A DNA stretch of 64,000 nucleotides from Paracoccus sp. Z118 (lineage in GTDB: Bacteria; Pseudomonadota; Alphaproteobacteria; Rhodobacterales; Rhodobacteraceae). Where the stretch lies: assembly GCF_019061185.1 (NCBI RefSeq), contig NZ_JAHQZU010000013.1:1-64000 (forward strand), written 5' to 3'. Position numbers and translations under genes: made by a program. Shown piece by piece: positions 26,920 to 39,335 of the stretch. How positions within the stretch are numbered: position 1 is the stretch's first letter; every line of letters starts with the position of its first letter. The notes under the pieces were generated by a model that worked only from the letters and a program-made list of their open reading frames with translations, was not told the DNA's origin and did no database searches.

Positions 26920-27566
26920 GCCTGCGAATACCTCTTCTCCAGGTGCCGGGTGAGGAAGGTCAGCGGCAGGCTGAGCGCGAGATAGATCAGCGCGACCAGC
27001 GTGAAGACCGTCATGTTGTCGAATGTCGAGGCCGCGATCAGCTGCCCCTGCCGCGTCAGCTCGGCCACGGTAATGGTCGAGACGAGCGAGGAATCCTTCA
27101 GGATCATGATGATCGTGTTGCCGAAGGGCGGCATGACGATGCGGATCGCCTGCGGCAGGATCACCCGCCGCATGACCAGCTGGTCGGTCATGCCGATGGA
27201 ATGCGCCGCCTCGATCTGGCCCTTGTCGATGGCCTCGATCCCGGCGCGGAAGTTTTCCGCCTGATAGGCCGAATAGGCGATGCCCAGCCCGATGATCCCG
27301 GCCTGCATGGCGGTCAGGTTGATCCCGATCTCGGGCATGACGAAATAGATGTAGAACAGCTGCACGATGATCGGGATGCCGCGGATGATCGTCACGAACC
27401 CGCGGCTGATCGCCACCAGCACCGGGTTGCGGGTCCAGGCCATGACCGCCCAGACGAAGCCCAGGAATGTGCTGAGAAGGACCGAGAAGAACGTGACGAC
27501 CAGCGTCAGCCAGACCCCCTCCATCAGCAGCGGCAGATAATCGGCGGCCCGTTCCCAGAAACCCAT
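26916..27566 (-). CDS. polar amino-acid ABC transporter permease (HisM/GlnP type)
   Basis: 216 residues, about five membrane helices, with the HisMQ-family signature [28 protein letters not shown] and [19 protein letters not shown]. Only one permease gene is present, so the channel is probably a homodimer. It overlaps the ATPase start by four bases and lies 65 bases downstream of the binding-protein gene, with a hairpin in between. The substrate is not readable from the permease. Confidence 0.9.
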   Translation of the reverse strand: MGFWERAADYLPLLMEGVWLTLVVTFFSVLLSTFLGFVWAVMAWTRNPVLVAISRGFVTIIRGIPIIVQLFYIYFVMPEIGINLTAMQAGIIGLGIAYSAYQAENFRAGIEAIDKGQIEAAHSIGMTDQLVMRRVILPQAIRIVMPPFGNTIIMILKDSSLVSTITVAELTRQGQLIAASTFDNMTVFTLVALIYLALSLPLTFLTRHLEKRYSQA

Positions 27567-27603
27567 GATCGAATGTCCCGTTCAGCGCGCAGGAAAGCGG
27601 GAC

Positions 27604-27620
27604 GGCGGCAGCCCGCCGCC
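27604..27620 (-). promoter_or_regulatory. stem-loop between amino-acid binding protein and permease genes
   Basis: GGCGGC (27604-27609) pairs with GCCGCC (27615-27620) around a 5-base loop in the 65-base gap. It is shorter than the equivalent elements elsewhere in the window but has the same position just after the binding-protein gene. There is no T-run. Confidence 0.5.
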
Positions 27621-27631
27621 CCGGACAGGTC

Positions 27632-28393
27632 TTACTCGATGCCCCACTCGGCGATGATCTCGTCCAGCCTGCCGCTTTCCTTGATCTTGGCGATGCCGGA
27701 GTTCATCCGCTCAAGCAGTTCGGGTTCGTTCTGGCGCACGGCGATGGCGACGTTGCCGACGATGGTGCTTTCGTATTCCGGCACCAGCCGCACATCCGCC
27801 GCGCCCTGCGACAGCTGATAGGCGACGATCGGGCGGTCGCCGAAGCCCGCGTCGATCCGGCCCAGCGACACGTCGCGCATGATGTCGGCGATGGTGTCGT
27901 AAACCTTGACCTCCTTCAGCCCGCCATGGGCCTGCAGCGGCGCGACATAGGCGGTGCCGACCTGCGCGCCGACGACCTTGCCTTCCAGATCGTCGAGCGA
28001 GGTGTAGGCGGTGGTGTCGTCCTTGGGAACGAACAGCCCCTCGCCATAGGAATAGACCGGATCGGTGAAGGCGACGACCTTTGCGCGCTCCTCGGTCGCA
28101 TACATGGCGGCGGCGATCACGTCGATCTTGCCCGAGGTCAGCGACGGGATCAGCGCGCTCCACTGCGTCGCCTCGATGTCGGTGGTGAAGCCTTCCTGCT
28201 CGCCGATCGCGTTGATGATGTCCACCATCACGCCGTCGATCTCGTTCGTCTGGACGTCGAGGAAGGTGAACGGCACCCCCGACGGCGTCGAGCCGACCTT
28301 GTAGGTGTCCTGCGCCAGCGCCGCCCCGGCAAGGGCCCCGCTGGCAACCAGCGCCAGAACGGCGCTGCGCATCATCCGAGTCGTCTTGTTCAT
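27632..28393 (-). CDS. amino-acid ABC transporter substrate-binding protein
   Basis: 253 residues from ATG 28393, which follows GGAGGATAACC. A signal peptide ends at GAALAQ near residue 26, so the protein is periplasmic. It is a family 3 solute-binding protein, with [25 protein letters not shown], the [28 protein letters not shown] hinge region and GAQVGTAY. The aspartate and arginine that grip an amino-acid backbone in this family are in the usual segments ([22 protein letters not shown]). First gene of a four-gene minus-strand operon. The ligand is probably an amino acid or amine that the divergent FAD enzyme oxidises. Confidence 0.88.
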   Translation of the reverse strand: MNKTTRMMRSAVLALVASGALAGAALAQDTYKVGSTPSGVPFTFLDVQTNEIDGVMVDIINAIGEQEGFTTDIEATQWSALIPSLTSGKIDVIAAAMYATEERAKVVAFTDPVYSYGEGLFVPKDDTTAYTSLDDLEGKVVGAQVGTAYVAPLQAHGGLKEVKVYDTIADIMRDVSLGRIDAGFGDRPIVAYQLSQGAADVRLVPEYESTIVGNVAIAVRQNEPELLERMNSGIAKIKESGRLDEIIAEWGIE

Positions 28394-28446
28394 GGTTATC
28401 CTCCCCAACCGGAATGGATTCATCGGCATTGAAACTTCTTCCCGGT

Positions 28447-28482
28447 TGTTTCAGTCTGGCGAAACACGCACCGGGTTGTCAA
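28447..28482. promoter_or_regulatory. divergent promoter with TGTTTC-N8-GAAACA dyad
   Basis: A perfect 6-8-6 dyad, TGTTTC-N8-GAAACA, occupies 28447-28466 between the amino-acid transporter operon and the XRE-cupin gene. A consensus TTGACA for the minus strand lies beside it (+ strand 28477-28482), so a bound protein would cover the -10 region of the transporter promoter. The XRE-cupin regulator is the likely ligand of this site. Confidence 0.6.
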
Positions 28483-28496
28483 CGCATGTTCCGCCT

Positions 28497-29093
28497 ATGA
28501 GCCAGTCCGTCAAAACCCTGCCGCCCGACCCGGCAGACCGTGACGATCTTGGCGCGCGGCTGCGGCGGCGGCGCAAGGTCCGCGGCCTCTCGCTGAAGGA
28601 GGTGGCCAGCCGGGCCGAGGTCTCGATCGGGCTGGTGAGCCAGGTGGAGCGGGGGCTGACCATGCCGTCCGTCCGCTCGCTCGGCGCGATCTGCGGCGCG
28701 CTGGAAATGCCGGTCGGCTGGCTGTTCGACCGGGCCGATGCCGAGGGCGAAAGCGATCTCGTGGTGCGCCAGCATCAGCGGCGGGTGCTGGACCTCGGCG
28801 CCAAGGGGATGGTCAAGGAGCTGATGACCCCGGACAGCTGCACCGGCATCCAGATGATGCGGCTGGTGATCCGGCCCGGCGGCTCGACCGGCGACACCCC
28901 CTACAACCACCCCACCGGCGCGAAATGCGGCACCGTGCTGTCGGGCCAGCTGGTGATGGAGGTCGATGGCGACACCCACCACCTGAACGCCGGCGACAGC
29001 TTCGCCTTCGAGGCGTCGCGCATGATCCGCTTCTGGTGCGGCGGCAGCGAGACCGCCGAGGTCCTGTGGATCGTGACGCCAGCCGTCTATTGA
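28497..29093 (+). CDS. XRE-family regulator with C-terminal cupin domain
   Basis: 198 residues. An N-terminal helix-turn-helix (about 18-75, LGARLRRRRKVRGLSLKEVASRAEVSIGLVSQVERG) is followed by a small cupin barrel (about 115-190, with TGAKCGTVLSGQLVMEVDGDTHHLNAGDSFAFEA). The layout is that of PuuR-like regulators of amine and amino-acid catabolism. ATG 28497 is the first in-frame ATG that keeps the operator non-coding. It is 28 bases upstream of the FAD oxidase gene and diverges from the amino-acid transporter. It probably represses both through the TGTTTC dyad when the ligand is absent. Confidence 0.85.
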   Translation: MSQSVKTLPPDPADRDDLGARLRRRRKVRGLSLKEVASRAEVSIGLVSQVERGLTMPSVRSLGAICGALEMPVGWLFDRADAEGESDLVVRQHQRRVLDLGAKGMVKELMTPDSCTGIQMMRLVIRPGGSTGDTPYNHPTGAKCGTVLSGQLVMEVDGDTHHLNAGDSFAFEASRMIRFWCGGSETAEVLWIVTPAVY

Positions 29094-29121
29094 AAACCCG
29101 CGCAGTGGAGGAGCGCAACGG

Positions 29122-30414
29122 ATGATCGAGAACGAAGAGGACGTGATCGCCAACTCGCTGTGGACGGCGACCGCCAATCCCGCGCCGGACTGCCCGCCGC
29201 TGCGGGGCAAGGCCGAATGCGACGTCGCGGTGATCGGCGCGGGCTATACGGGTCTTTCAGCCGCCCTCCATCTTGCGGAACGCGGGCAGCGCGTGATCGT
29301 GCTGGAAACCCACTCGCCCGGCTGGGGCGCGTCGGGGCGGAATGGCGGGCAGGTCAATCCGGGGCTCAAGGAAGACCCCGACACCATCGAGGCGCGGTTC
29401 GGACCCGATGTCGGCGGGCGCATGGTCGCGATGTCGGGCGGCGCGGGGCAGTTCGTCTTCGACCTGATCGCGCGGCTGGGGATAGACTGTGACGCCCGCC
29501 AGTCCGGGTGGCTCCAGCCCGTCCACAACGACAAGGCCGATGCGGTCGTGCGCCGGCGGGTCGAGCAATGGACCCGGCGGGGCGCCGCGCTGCGGATGCT
29601 GGACCGCGAGACGACCGCCGCGCTGCTGGGCACCGACATCTATCGCGGGGCGATGATCGACGAGCGCGGCGGGAACCTGCATCCGCTGAACTATGCGCTG
29701 GGTCTCGCCGATGCCGCGATCCGGGCCGGGGCGGTGATCCACGGCGGCAGCCGCGTGACCGCGCATGAGGCGCAAGGCGGCGAGCATCTGCTGCGCACGT
29801 CAGGCGGCGAGGTCCGGGCGCGCAAGGTGCTGGTCTGCACGAACGGTTACAGCTCGGCCGTCGTCCCGCCGATGGACCGGACGGTGGTGCCGATCCGCTC
29901 GGTGCAGGTCGCCACCGATATCCTGCCGCCCGAGATCGCGGCCCGCATCCTGCCGCAGGGGCACTCGGCCTCGGACGCGCGGCGGCTGCTGCTGTATTTC
30001 CGCAAGGACGCGGCCGGGCGCTTCGTCATGGGCGGGCGCGGCAACTATTCGGCCGGCGCGACCCGCCGCCAGATGCAGGTGCTGCAGGATGCCTCGGTCA
30101 AGCTCTACCCCGATCTGCGCGAGGTTCCCTGGCGCTACGCCTGGGGTGGCTTCGTCGCCATGACGGCGGACCATTATCCCCATCTGAACCGCGTTGCGCC
30201 CGGCGTGGTGGCGGCGATGGGCTATAACGGCCGCGGCGTCGCGGTGGCGTCCGCGATGGGCAAGGTGCTCGCGGACTGGGCCACCGGCACGCCCCAGGGG
30301 GCGCTGGACTACCCCGTGAGCCCGCCGCGCCCCATTCCGTTCCACTTCATGCGCAAGCCCGCGGTGATCGCCACCGTGGCATGGTCGCGCTTGCAGGACC
30401 GGCTCGGGCGATAG
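29122..30414 (+). CDS. FAD-dependent amine/amino-acid oxidoreductase (DAO family)
   Basis: 430 residues. The FAD motif GAGYTG is near residues 38-43 (CDVAVIGAGYTGLSAALHLAERG), and the GWGASGRNGGQVNPG segment is the hallmark of the PuuB/OrdL-type branch of the D-amino-acid oxidase family. The C-terminal MTADHYPHLNR and AMGYNGRGVAVASAMGK regions complete the flavin site. It would oxidatively deaminate an amine or amino acid. PuuB oxidises gamma-glutamylputrescine, but no puuA, puuC or puuD is here, so the substrate is open. It is in an operon with the XRE-cupin regulator. Confidence 0.85.
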   Translation: MIENEEDVIANSLWTATANPAPDCPPLRGKAECDVAVIGAGYTGLSAALHLAERGQRVIVLETHSPGWGASGRNGGQVNPGLKEDPDTIEARFGPDVGGRMVAMSGGAGQFVFDLIARLGIDCDARQSGWLQPVHNDKADAVVRRRVEQWTRRGAALRMLDRETTAALLGTDIYRGAMIDERGGNLHPLNYALGLADAAIRAGAVIHGGSRVTAHEAQGGEHLLRTSGGEVRARKVLVCTNGYSSAVVPPMDRTVVPIRSVQVATDILPPEIAARILPQGHSASDARRLLLYFRKDAAGRFVMGGRGNYSAGATRRQMQVLQDASVKLYPDLREVPWRYAWGGFVAMTADHYPHLNRVAPGVVAAMGYNGRGVAVASAMGKVLADWATGTPQGALDYPVSPPRPIPFHFMRKPAVIATVAWSRLQDRLGR

Positions 30415-30457
30415 AGGGGGCGGCCGCCGCTTCGCCCGCGCCAGCGGAACCGGGCCT

Positions 30458-31138
30458 CTACACCACCTGCCGCCCACTGACCGTGCCCGACGAAAGCGCC
30501 GCCTCCACGAGGCCCGGCACCATCGCCCAGTCGTTGAACGCCGCGTCGGCCGCGCCAGCGTCGAGCGCAGCATCGGCATAGCCGCCGAGGAAAAGCAGGA
30601 CCGGATGCCCGGCCCCGCGCGCCGCACCGATATCGGCGGCGCTGTCGCCGATCATCACCGCCGGCCCTCCGCCGAGCCGTGCCACGACCTCGCGCAGGAC
30701 GCCGGGATCGGGCTTGCGGCCGAACGGCGTGTCGCCCCCCAGCACGGCGGCGAAGCGCGGCGTCAGGTTCAGGCGGTCGAGAAGCGCCTCGGTCAGCCCC
30801 TGCGGCTTGTTGGTGCACACGCCCAGCCGGTGCCCGCGCGCGGCGAAAAGCTCCAGCGTCTCCACCACGCCGGGATAAGGGGTGGTCCGCTCGCAGATGC
30901 CCTCGCCGTAGCAGCGCATGTAGCCGTCGTGCCAGTCATCGAAGCTGTCCTCGGCCGCGCCCACCGCCACCATCGCGCGGCGCACCAGCGTCGGAACGCC
31001 ATGGCCGACGAAGCCGCGCACCTGGCCCAGGGTCAGCGCCGGCCTCCCCCGCTCGGCCAGCACACGGTTCAGCGCGGCGTGCATGTCCGGCGCGCTGTCC
31101 ACCAGCGTCCCGTCGAGATCGAAAATGACCGCCGTCAT
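30458..31138 (-). CDS. cbbZ: phosphoglycolate phosphatase
   Basis: 226 residues of the HAD superfamily. Motif I is DLDGTLVDS (Asp7, Asp9), motif II is in CTNKPQG, and motif IV is MIGDSAADI. It hydrolyses 2-phosphoglycolate made by RubisCO oxygenation, so it belongs to photorespiratory salvage. ATG 31138 overlaps the cbbY stop (ATGA); an in-frame GTG at 31147 is less likely. It is the last gene of the cbb operon and runs toward the FAD oxidase gene, 43 bases from it. HAD phosphatases are hard to tell apart, but the context is strong. Confidence 0.87.
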   Translation of the reverse strand: MTAVIFDLDGTLVDSAPDMHAALNRVLAERGRPALTLGQVRGFVGHGVPTLVRRAMVAVGAAEDSFDDWHDGYMRCYGEGICERTTPYPGVVETLELFAARGHRLGVCTNKPQGLTEALLDRLNLTPRFAAVLGGDTPFGRKPDPGVLREVVARLGGGPAVMIGDSAADIGAARGAGHPVLLFLGGYADAALDAGAADAAFNDWAMVPGLVEAALSSGTVSGRQVV

Positions 31139-31821
31139 GCCGGGCACCGCAGCAGGCCGGCGAGGTCCGAAAGCCGCACCCGCGACAGGTCCGCCACCAG
31201 CAGATCGGCGGCCGACAGATCCTCATGCGCGGTATAGGCCCCCGCCGCGACGACGCAGGCCAGCCCCGCGCCCTGCGCCGAGCGCAGCCCGTTCAGCGAA
31301 TCCTCGAAGGCGACCGCATCCGCAGGCGTCAGCCCCAGCCGGTCGAGCGCCAGCCGATACACGTCCGGCGCGGGCTTCTTGGCGGCCACCTCGTCCCCCG
31401 CCGCGATCACGTCGAACACCGCGCCGGCAGGCTGGCCGAACAGCGCGAGGCTCAGCGCCTCGACATTCGGGCGCGAGGTGGTGGTCGCCACCGCGATCCC
31501 GAGCCCCGCTTCCCGCGCGGCGTCGATCAGGTCGCGGATGCCGGGCCGCGCCTCGATCGCGCCGGCCGCCATGAGCGCCGTGTAACGGGCGGTCTTGTCG
31601 GCATGCAGCGCGGGAATGTCCAACGCGCCGACCAGCCCGTCATCGGCGATGAAACGGGCGATCCGCTCTTTCCCGCCGGTGGTGGCAAGCAGGGTGCGGT
31701 AGCGGTCGCGGTCCCAGACCCAGGGTAGCCCGGCCGCCGCGAAGGCCTCATTGAAGGCGCGGCGGTGCAGCTCCTCGGTCTCGGCGAGCGTCCCGTCCAC
31801 GTCGAAGATCAGCGCCCTCAT
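31135..31821 (-). CDS. cbbY: HAD phosphatase CbbY, xylulose-1,5-bisphosphate phosphatase
   Basis: 228 residues. HAD motif I is [21 protein letters not shown] at the N-terminus, motif II TTTSRPN, and motif [14 protein letters not shown]. The [14 protein letters not shown] cap sequence is characteristic of CbbY. In red-type RubisCO operons CbbY removes xylulose-1,5-bisphosphate, a misfire product that blocks the active site. It overlaps rpe upstream and cbbZ downstream by four bases each. The alternative, a beta-phosphoglucomutase-like enzyme, is disfavoured by the operon. Confidence 0.87.
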   Translation of the reverse strand: MRALIFDVDGTLAETEELHRRAFNEAFAAAGLPWVWDRDRYRTLLATTGGKERIARFIADDGLVGALDIPALHADKTARYTALMAAGAIEARPGIRDLIDAAREAGLGIAVATTTSRPNVEALSLALFGQPAGAVFDVIAAGDEVAAKKPAPDVYRLALDRLGLTPADAVAFEDSLNGLRSAQGAGLACVVAAGAYTAHEDLSAADLLVADLSRVRLSDLAGLLRCPA

Positions 31822-32513
31822 GCCGGCACCCGTCCGAACGCGGCCTCGCGGATCGCCTGCATGTTCCGGCCGTAGACCTCGGGCATATCGGCCGAGCCGC
31901 CGCGGAACACGGCCGATCCTGCCACCAGCACGTCGGCCCCGGCCCGGACCACCAGCGGCGCGGTGGCGGGATCGACGCCGCCATCGACCTGGATGTGGAT
32001 GGGGCGGTCGCCGATCATGGCGCGCAGCCTCTCGATCTTGGCAACCTGGCTGTGGATGAATTTCTGCCCGCCGAAGCCGGGGTTCACGCTCATGACCAGC
32101 ACCATGTCGCAGAGATCCAGCACATGCTCGACCGAATCGGCCGGGGTGCCGGGGTTCAGCGCGACGCCCGCCATCCTGCCGGTGGCGCGGATCGCCTGAA
32201 GGGTGCGGTGGATATGCGGCCCCGCCTCGACATGGGCGGTGATCATGTCGGCCCCGGCCTCGGCGTAAGCCTCGATGAAGGGATCGACCGGGGCGATCAT
32301 CAGGTGAACGTCCATGAAGGTGGTGACGTGCTTGCGGAACGCCTTCACCGCCGGCGGGCCGAAGGTGAGGTTCGGGACGAAATGGCCGTCCATCACATCG
32401 ACATGGACCCAGTCGGCGCCCTGATCCTCGATCGCGCGGATCTCGCGGCCGAAATCGGCGAAATCGGCGGAGAGGATCGACGGCGCGATCCGAAGGCGGC
32501 GGTCGAAGGTCAT
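31818..32513 (-). CDS. rpe: ribulose-phosphate 3-epimerase
   Basis: 231 residues, a TIM barrel. Recognisable motifs are [58 protein letters not shown] and [12 protein letters not shown], carrying the metal-binding His and Asp residues. It interconverts ribulose-5-phosphate and xylulose-5-phosphate for regeneration of the RubisCO substrate and is also called CbbE. It overlaps cbbX (upstream) and cbbY (downstream) by four bases. Confidence 0.93.
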   Translation of the reverse strand: MTFDRRLRIAPSILSADFADFGREIRAIEDQGADWVHVDVMDGHFVPNLTFGPPAVKAFRKHVTTFMDVHLMIAPVDPFIEAYAEAGADMITAHVEAGPHIHRTLQAIRATGRMAGVALNPGTPADSVEHVLDLCDMVLVMSVNPGFGGQKFIHSQVAKIERLRAMIGDRPIHIQVDGGVDPATAPLVVRAGADVLVAGSAVFRGGSADMPEVYGRNMQAIREAAFGRVPA

Positions 32514-33424
32514 GGTGCCGCCCCCGCCCGCTCATGCGCCAGCCCGCCCTGAAAGACGCGGCTCGCGCGGATGTCCTCGGCCTCGATGGTCGAAAGCTGG
32601 TCCGCCGTCAGCGGCCCCAGATCGGCCGAGAACAACCGGTTCGCCTGCCGCAGCCGGGCGCGGTCCAGCGCGTTGCGGATCGACCGCGCATTGGCGAAAT
32701 GCGGCTGGCCGCGGCGGGCGGTCACGTATTCGTCCATCGCCGCCTCGGCCTCCGGCGTCAGCCGATAGCCCTGCGCGTCCAGCATGTGCCCTGCGATCCG
32801 GCCCAGCTCATCGTCGGTATAATCGGGAAACTCGATATGATGCGCGATGCGCGAGCGGAAGCCGGGATTCGAGCGGAAGAAGCTCTCCATCCGGTCGGCA
32901 TAACCGGCCAGGATCACCACCAGATCGTCGCGGTTGTTCTCCATCACCTGCAGCAGGATCTCGATCGCCTCCTGCCCGTAATCGCGCTCGTTGTCGGGGC
33001 GATAGAGGTAATAGGCCTCGTCGATGAACAGCACGCCCCCCATCGCCTTCTTCAGCACCTCCTTGGTCTTGGGGGCGGTATGGCCGATATACTGGCCCAC
33101 CAGATCGTCGCGCGTGACGCTGACCAGATGACCCTTGCGGACATAGCCGAGGCGATGCAGCAGCCCCGCCATCTTCAGGGCGACGGTGGTCTTGCCGGTG
33201 CCGGGGTTGCCGGTGAAGCTCATGTGCAGTGTGGGGGTCTCGTGCCCCAGCCCGAGGCTGGCGCGGGCGCGTTCCACCAGCAGCAGCGCGGCCGTCTCGC
33301 GGATGCGGCTCTTGACCGGGGCCAGGCCGATCAGCTCGCGGTCAAGCTCGTCCAGCACCTCGCGGACGCCCGAGTCCTCGAACTCGGCCCGCAGATCGAC
33401 CGTCAGCGGCGTCGCGTCATCCAT
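32510..33424 (-). CDS. cbbX: red-type RubisCO activase, AAA+ protein
   Basis: 304 residues. Walker [10 protein letters not shown] at 72-80 and Walker [12 protein letters not shown] at 130-140 are intact, with sensor and arginine-finger regions after [20 protein letters not shown]. CbbX pulls on the extended C-terminus of the red-type large subunit to release inhibitory sugar phosphates and is itself activated by ribulose bisphosphate. ATG 33424 has GGAGG and AGGGA upstream; ATG 33436 is the alternative. It follows cbbS after a hairpin, which should set its level below that of RubisCO. Confidence 0.93.
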   Translation of the reverse strand: MDDATPLTVDLRAEFEDSGVREVLDELDRELIGLAPVKSRIRETAALLLVERARASLGLGHETPTLHMSFTGNPGTGKTTVALKMAGLLHRLGYVRKGHLVSVTRDDLVGQYIGHTAPKTKEVLKKAMGGVLFIDEAYYLYRPDNERDYGQEAIEILLQVMENNRDDLVVILAGYADRMESFFRSNPGFRSRIAHHIEFPDYTDDELGRIAGHMLDAQGYRLTPEAEAAMDEYVTARRGQPHFANARSIRNALDRARLRQANRLFSADLGPLTADQLSTIEAEDIRASRVFQGGLAHERAGAAP

Positions 33425-33464
33425 CCCTGCCTCCATCTTCTGTCCCGAAATATCCCGCGGGGGT

Positions 33465-33485
33465 CCGGGGGCGCGAAGCCCCCGG
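33465..33485 (-). terminator. hairpin between cbbS and cbbX
   Basis: CCGGGGGC (33465-33472) pairs with GCCCCCGG (33478-33485) around a 5-base loop, 8 bases beyond the cbbS stop. On minus it is followed by a GC-rich stretch and GATATTT, a motif I recall as common at gene ends in Rhodobacteraceae. It probably acts as a partial terminator or processing site, giving much RubisCO mRNA and less of the downstream genes. Confidence 0.65.
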
Positions 33486-33493
33486 CCTTTCGA

Positions 33494-33883
33494 TCAGCGC
33501 ACGACCTCGTGCGTGTAGCGGATGGCCCGCCCGTCCACCTCGGTCCGGCGCATGACGATCTGCGGCTCGATCTCGGGACGGTTGACGATGAAGCTCATCG
33601 TCACTGTCTCCAGCCCGCGCGTGCTGTCGAAGGCGTTCATGCGGATATACTTCTCCCCATGCGCCTTGCGGCAATCGTCAAGCTCCATCATCACGCCCTT
33701 GGCGTCCTTCAGGTCGAACATCGGGTTTCCCCACATCTCCCAGAAGGTGTTCCGCGGATGCGGCTCGTCGGTGTATTCGATCCCGACCGCCCAGTCGCGG
33801 GACAGACAGTATTCGACCTGCGCGGTGATCTGCTCGTCCGTCAGATCCGGCAGGAAGCTGAAGCAACCCTGAGTGATACGCAT
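33494..33883 (-). CDS. cbbS: RubisCO small subunit, form I red-type
   Basis: 129 residues, the length of red-type small subunits with their longer C-terminal strand pair. Motifs include GCFSFLPDLTDEQI at the N-terminus, EYTDEPHPRNTFWEMWGNPMFD and the C-terminal hairpin SFIVNRPEIEPQIVMRRTEVDGRAIRYT. It assembles with eight large subunits. ATG 33883 lies 14 bases after the cbbL stop. Expression is coupled to cbbL, and a hairpin follows its stop. Confidence 0.96.
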   Translation of the reverse strand: MRITQGCFSFLPDLTDEQITAQVEYCLSRDWAVGIEYTDEPHPRNTFWEMWGNPMFDLKDAKGVMMELDDCRKAHGEKYIRMNAFDSTRGLETVTMSFIVNRPEIEPQIVMRRTEVDGRAIRYTHEVVR

Positions 33884-33897
33884 GTTTCCCGCCCTCC

Positions 33898-36454
<2,557 letters not shown>

Positions 36455-36457
36455 CGG

Positions 36458-38455
36458 TTACTCCCTGATGAGGTTGCGGGCGGCGGCGGCCACGGCCTCG
36501 GCCGTGATGCCGAAGTGGCGGTAAAGGTCGGGGGCAGGGGCGGATGCGCCGAAGCCGGTCATGCCGACGAAGCGGTCGGTCGTGCGCAGGATCGGCCCGT
36601 CCCAGCCCTGCCGGATCGCGGCCTCGACGCCGATGCGCGGGGCATCGCCCAGCACGGCGGCGCGGTAGCCGTCCGGCTGGGCGGCGAACTGCTCGAAGCT
36701 GGGCGCGCTGACCACGGCGGCGGCGATGCCCTCGGCCGCCAGCGCATCGGCTGCGGCCAGCGCGATCTCGACCTCCGAACCGGTGGCGATCAGGGTCACC
36801 TGACGGTCGCGCGGGTGGCGGAGGAGATAGGCCCCGCGCGCCGTCAGGTTCTCGGTCGCGTCCTCGCGGACGCAGGGCAGGTTCTGGCGCGACAGCACCA
36901 GCATGACGGGCCGGTCGGTCGCGGTCATCGCGATCTCCCAGCCTTCCGCGGTCTCCACCGCGTCGGCGGGGCGGATCACGGTCAGGTTCGGGATGGCCCG
37001 CAGGCTCGCCAGATGCTCAACCGGCTGGTGCGTGGGTCCGTCCTCGCCCAGGCCGATGCTGTCATGGGTCATCACATAGGTGACGGGCACCCCCATCAGC
37101 GCCGACAGCCGGATCGCCGGGCGGGCATAATCCGCGAAGGCCAGGAACGTGCCGCCATAGGGGCGGAAGCCGCCATGCAGCGCGATACCGTTCATCGCGG
37201 CGGCCATGCCATGCTCGCGGATGCCGTAGTGGAGGTAGCGCCCGCCGAAGTCGTCCCGCGCCATCGGCCGCATGTCGCGCGTCTTCGTCAGGTTCGAGCC
37301 GGTCAGGTCGGCCGAGCCACCGATGGTGTCAGGCAGCGCGGCGTTGACCACCGCCAGCGCCATTTCCGACGCCTTGCGGGTCGCAACCCTGGGCCGGTCG
37401 GCGATCAGCTTCGCCTTGTAGCCGACCATTGCCTCGGTCAGCGCGTCGAGGCCACCACGGGCTTGCGCCGCCTCGAAGGCTTGCCGCTGAGGGTGCGAGC
37501 CCTTCCGGGACTTCCACGCCCGCCGCGCCTCGGCCCCGCGCCGGGCGATGGCCCGCCACTGGTCGTAAGCGGCGGGCGCGATCACGAACGGCTCGTGCGG
37601 CCAGTCCAGATGCAGGCGCGCGGCCGCGATCTCGTCGGCCCCGAGCGGCGCGCCGTGGCAGTCGGCCCCGCCCTGCTTGTTCGGCGCGCCCCAGCCGATC
37701 ACCGACCGGCAGGCGACCAGCGAGGGGCGCGGGTCGCTCCGCGCCGCCTCGATGGCGGCGGCGATCTCCGCCGGCTCATGCGCGTCGCAGGCCACCGTAT
37801 GCCAGCCCGAGGCTGCGAACCGCGCCATCTGGTCGGTCGAGGTGGACAGGTCGGTCGAGCCGTCGATGGTGATGCGGTTGTCGTCCCACAGCACGATGAG
37901 GCGGCCGAGGCCGAGATGCCCGGCCATGTCGATCGCCTCGTGGCTGACGCCTTCCATCAGGCAGCCGTCGCCGGCGATGACGTAAGTCCAGTGATCCACC
38001 AGATCGTCGCCCCAGCGGGCATTCGCCATGCGTTCCGCCAGCGCCATGCCGACCGCCGTGGCGATCCCCTGACCCAGCGGCCCGGTCGTCACCTCGATCC
38101 CGTCCGCATGGCCGTATTCGGGGTGCCCGGCCGTGCGCGCGCCAAGCTGGCGGAAACGGCGCAACTCCTCCACCGGCATGTCGGCGTAGCCGAGCAGGTG
38201 GTTGATGGCGTAAAGCAGCATCGACCCATGCCCCGCCGACAGCACGAAGCGGTCGCGGTCGGGCCATTTCGGATCGGCCGGGTCGATCTTCACGAAGCGG
38301 TCGAACAGCACCGCCGCCACGTCCGCCATGCCCATCGGCATTCCCGGATGGCCCGAATTCGCCGCCTGCACCGCATCCATCGTCAGCGCCCGGATGGCGT
38401 TCGCCATGGCGCGCTCGGCCATGTTGCAGGTCTGCACGCTCGTCTGCACGTTCAT
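36458..38455 (-). CDS. cbbT: transketolase
   Basis: 665 residues, full length. Thiamine-diphosphate motif [13 protein letters not shown] with the later NRITIDG metal contact, plus [13 protein letters not shown] and [13 protein letters not shown] at the N-terminus. The middle domain has [26 protein letters not shown]. It makes pentose phosphates from fructose-6-phosphate and sedoheptulose-7-phosphate. It sits between cbbP (4-base gap) and cbbA (3-base gap), so all are translated from one mRNA. As a Calvin-cycle copy it may duplicate a housekeeping transketolase. Confidence 0.95.
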   Translation of the reverse strand: MNVQTSVQTCNMAERAMANAIRALTMDAVQAANSGHPGMPMGMADVAAVLFDRFVKIDPADPKWPDRDRFVLSAGHGSMLLYAINHLLGYADMPVEELRRFRQLGARTAGHPEYGHADGIEVTTGPLGQGIATAVGMALAERMANARWGDDLVDHWTYVIAGDGCLMEGVSHEAIDMAGHLGLGRLIVLWDDNRITIDGSTDLSTSTDQMARFAASGWHTVACDAHEPAEIAAAIEAARSDPRPSLVACRSVIGWGAPNKQGGADCHGAPLGADEIAAARLHLDWPHEPFVIAPAAYDQWRAIARRGAEARRAWKSRKGSHPQRQAFEAAQARGGLDALTEAMVGYKAKLIADRPRVATRKASEMALAVVNAALPDTIGGSADLTGSNLTKTRDMRPMARDDFGGRYLHYGIREHGMAAAMNGIALHGGFRPYGGTFLAFADYARPAIRLSALMGVPVTYVMTHDSIGLGEDGPTHQPVEHLASLRAIPNLTVIRPADAVETAEGWEIAMTATDRPVMLVLSRQNLPCVREDATENLTARGAYLLRHPRDRQVTLIATGSEVEIALAAADALAAEGIAAAVVSAPSFEQFAAQPDGYRAAVLGDAPRIGVEAAIRQGWDGPILRTTDRFVGMTGFGASAPAPDLYRHFGITAEAVAAAARNLIRE

Positions 38456-38459
38456 CGCA

Positions 38460-39332
38460 TCACGCCTTTCTCGAAATATCGACCAGCCGCAGGATCAGCG
38501 GCGTCAGGATCAGCTGCATGGCGAGGTCGAGCTTGCCGCCGGGAATGACGATCGAGTTCGCGCGGCTCATCCACGCCCCCTGGATCATCGAGGTGAGGTA
38601 AGGGAAATCGATCCCGCGCGGGTTGCGGAAGCGGATCACGACAAGGCTCTCGTCCGCCGTGGGAATCCAGCGGGCGATGAACGGGTTCGAGGTGTCCACC
38701 ACCGGCACCCGCTGGAAGTTGATGTCGGTCTCGGTGAACTGCGGCGTGATGCAGTGCACATAGGCGTGCATCCGGCGCAGGATCACGTCGGTCACGGCCT
38801 CGGTCGAATAGCCGCGATGGGAACGGTCGCGATGGATCTTCTGGATCCATTCCAGGTTGATGACCGGCACCACGCCGATCTTGAGGTCGGCCAATGCGGC
38901 AAGGTTCACCCGGTCGTTGACGACCGCGCCGTGCAGCCCTTCGTAGAACAGCAGGTCCGAGCCGGGATCGAGGGCGCGCCAGGGCGTGAACTCGCCCTGC
39001 GGCACGCCCCAGCGCTCGGCCTCGGTGTCGTCGTGGACGTAGTTGCGCGTCTCGCCGGTTCCGGTTCCGGCGTAGCTGCGGAACACCTCCTCCAGCTTCT
39101 CAAGCTCGTTCGCGTCGAAGCTGAAATGGCTGAAGCTGTGATCGCCGGCGGCGGTGCGCCGTTCCAACTCGGCCCGCATGTCGGCGCGGTTGAAGCGGTG
39201 GAAGGCGTCGCCTTCGATGGAAACCGCCTTGATCCCCTCGCGCCGGAAGATCTGCTCGAAGGTATGCTTGACGGTCGAGGTGCCGGCCCCCGAGCTGCCG
39301 ATGACGGATATGATGGGGTGTTTCCTGCTCAT
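38460..39332 (-). CDS. cbbP: phosphoribulokinase
   Basis: 290 residues, the short bacterial octameric type. The P-loop GSSGAGTST is at residues 12-20, and the second motif [16 protein letters not shown] holds catalytic acids. It phosphorylates ribulose-5-phosphate to the RubisCO substrate. Bacterial enzymes of this length are commonly NADH-activated. It lies 3 bases after cbbF. The start [12 protein letters not shown] is the only sensible one. Confidence 0.95.
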   Translation of the reverse strand: MSRKHPIISVIGSSGAGTSTVKHTFEQIFRREGIKAVSIEGDAFHRFNRADMRAELERRTAAGDHSFSHFSFDANELEKLEEVFRSYAGTGTGETRNYVHDDTEAERWGVPQGEFTPWRALDPGSDLLFYEGLHGAVVNDRVNLAALADLKIGVVPVINLEWIQKIHRDRSHRGYSTEAVTDVILRRMHAYVHCITPQFTETDINFQRVPVVDTSNPFIARWIPTADESLVVIRFRNPRGIDFPYLTSMIQGAWMSRANSIVIPGGKLDLAMQLILTPLILRLVDISRKA

Positions 39333-39335
39333 CGG

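Noticed and set aside
29122..30414. Gamma-glutamylputrescine oxidase PuuB
   Set aside because: Sequence type is compatible, but puuA, puuC, puuD and puuE are absent and a hydroxyacid dehydrogenase is present.
31139..31147. GTG start for cbbZ
   Set aside because: ATG 31138 makes the usual ATGA overlap with cbbY and begins directly at the HAD motif.
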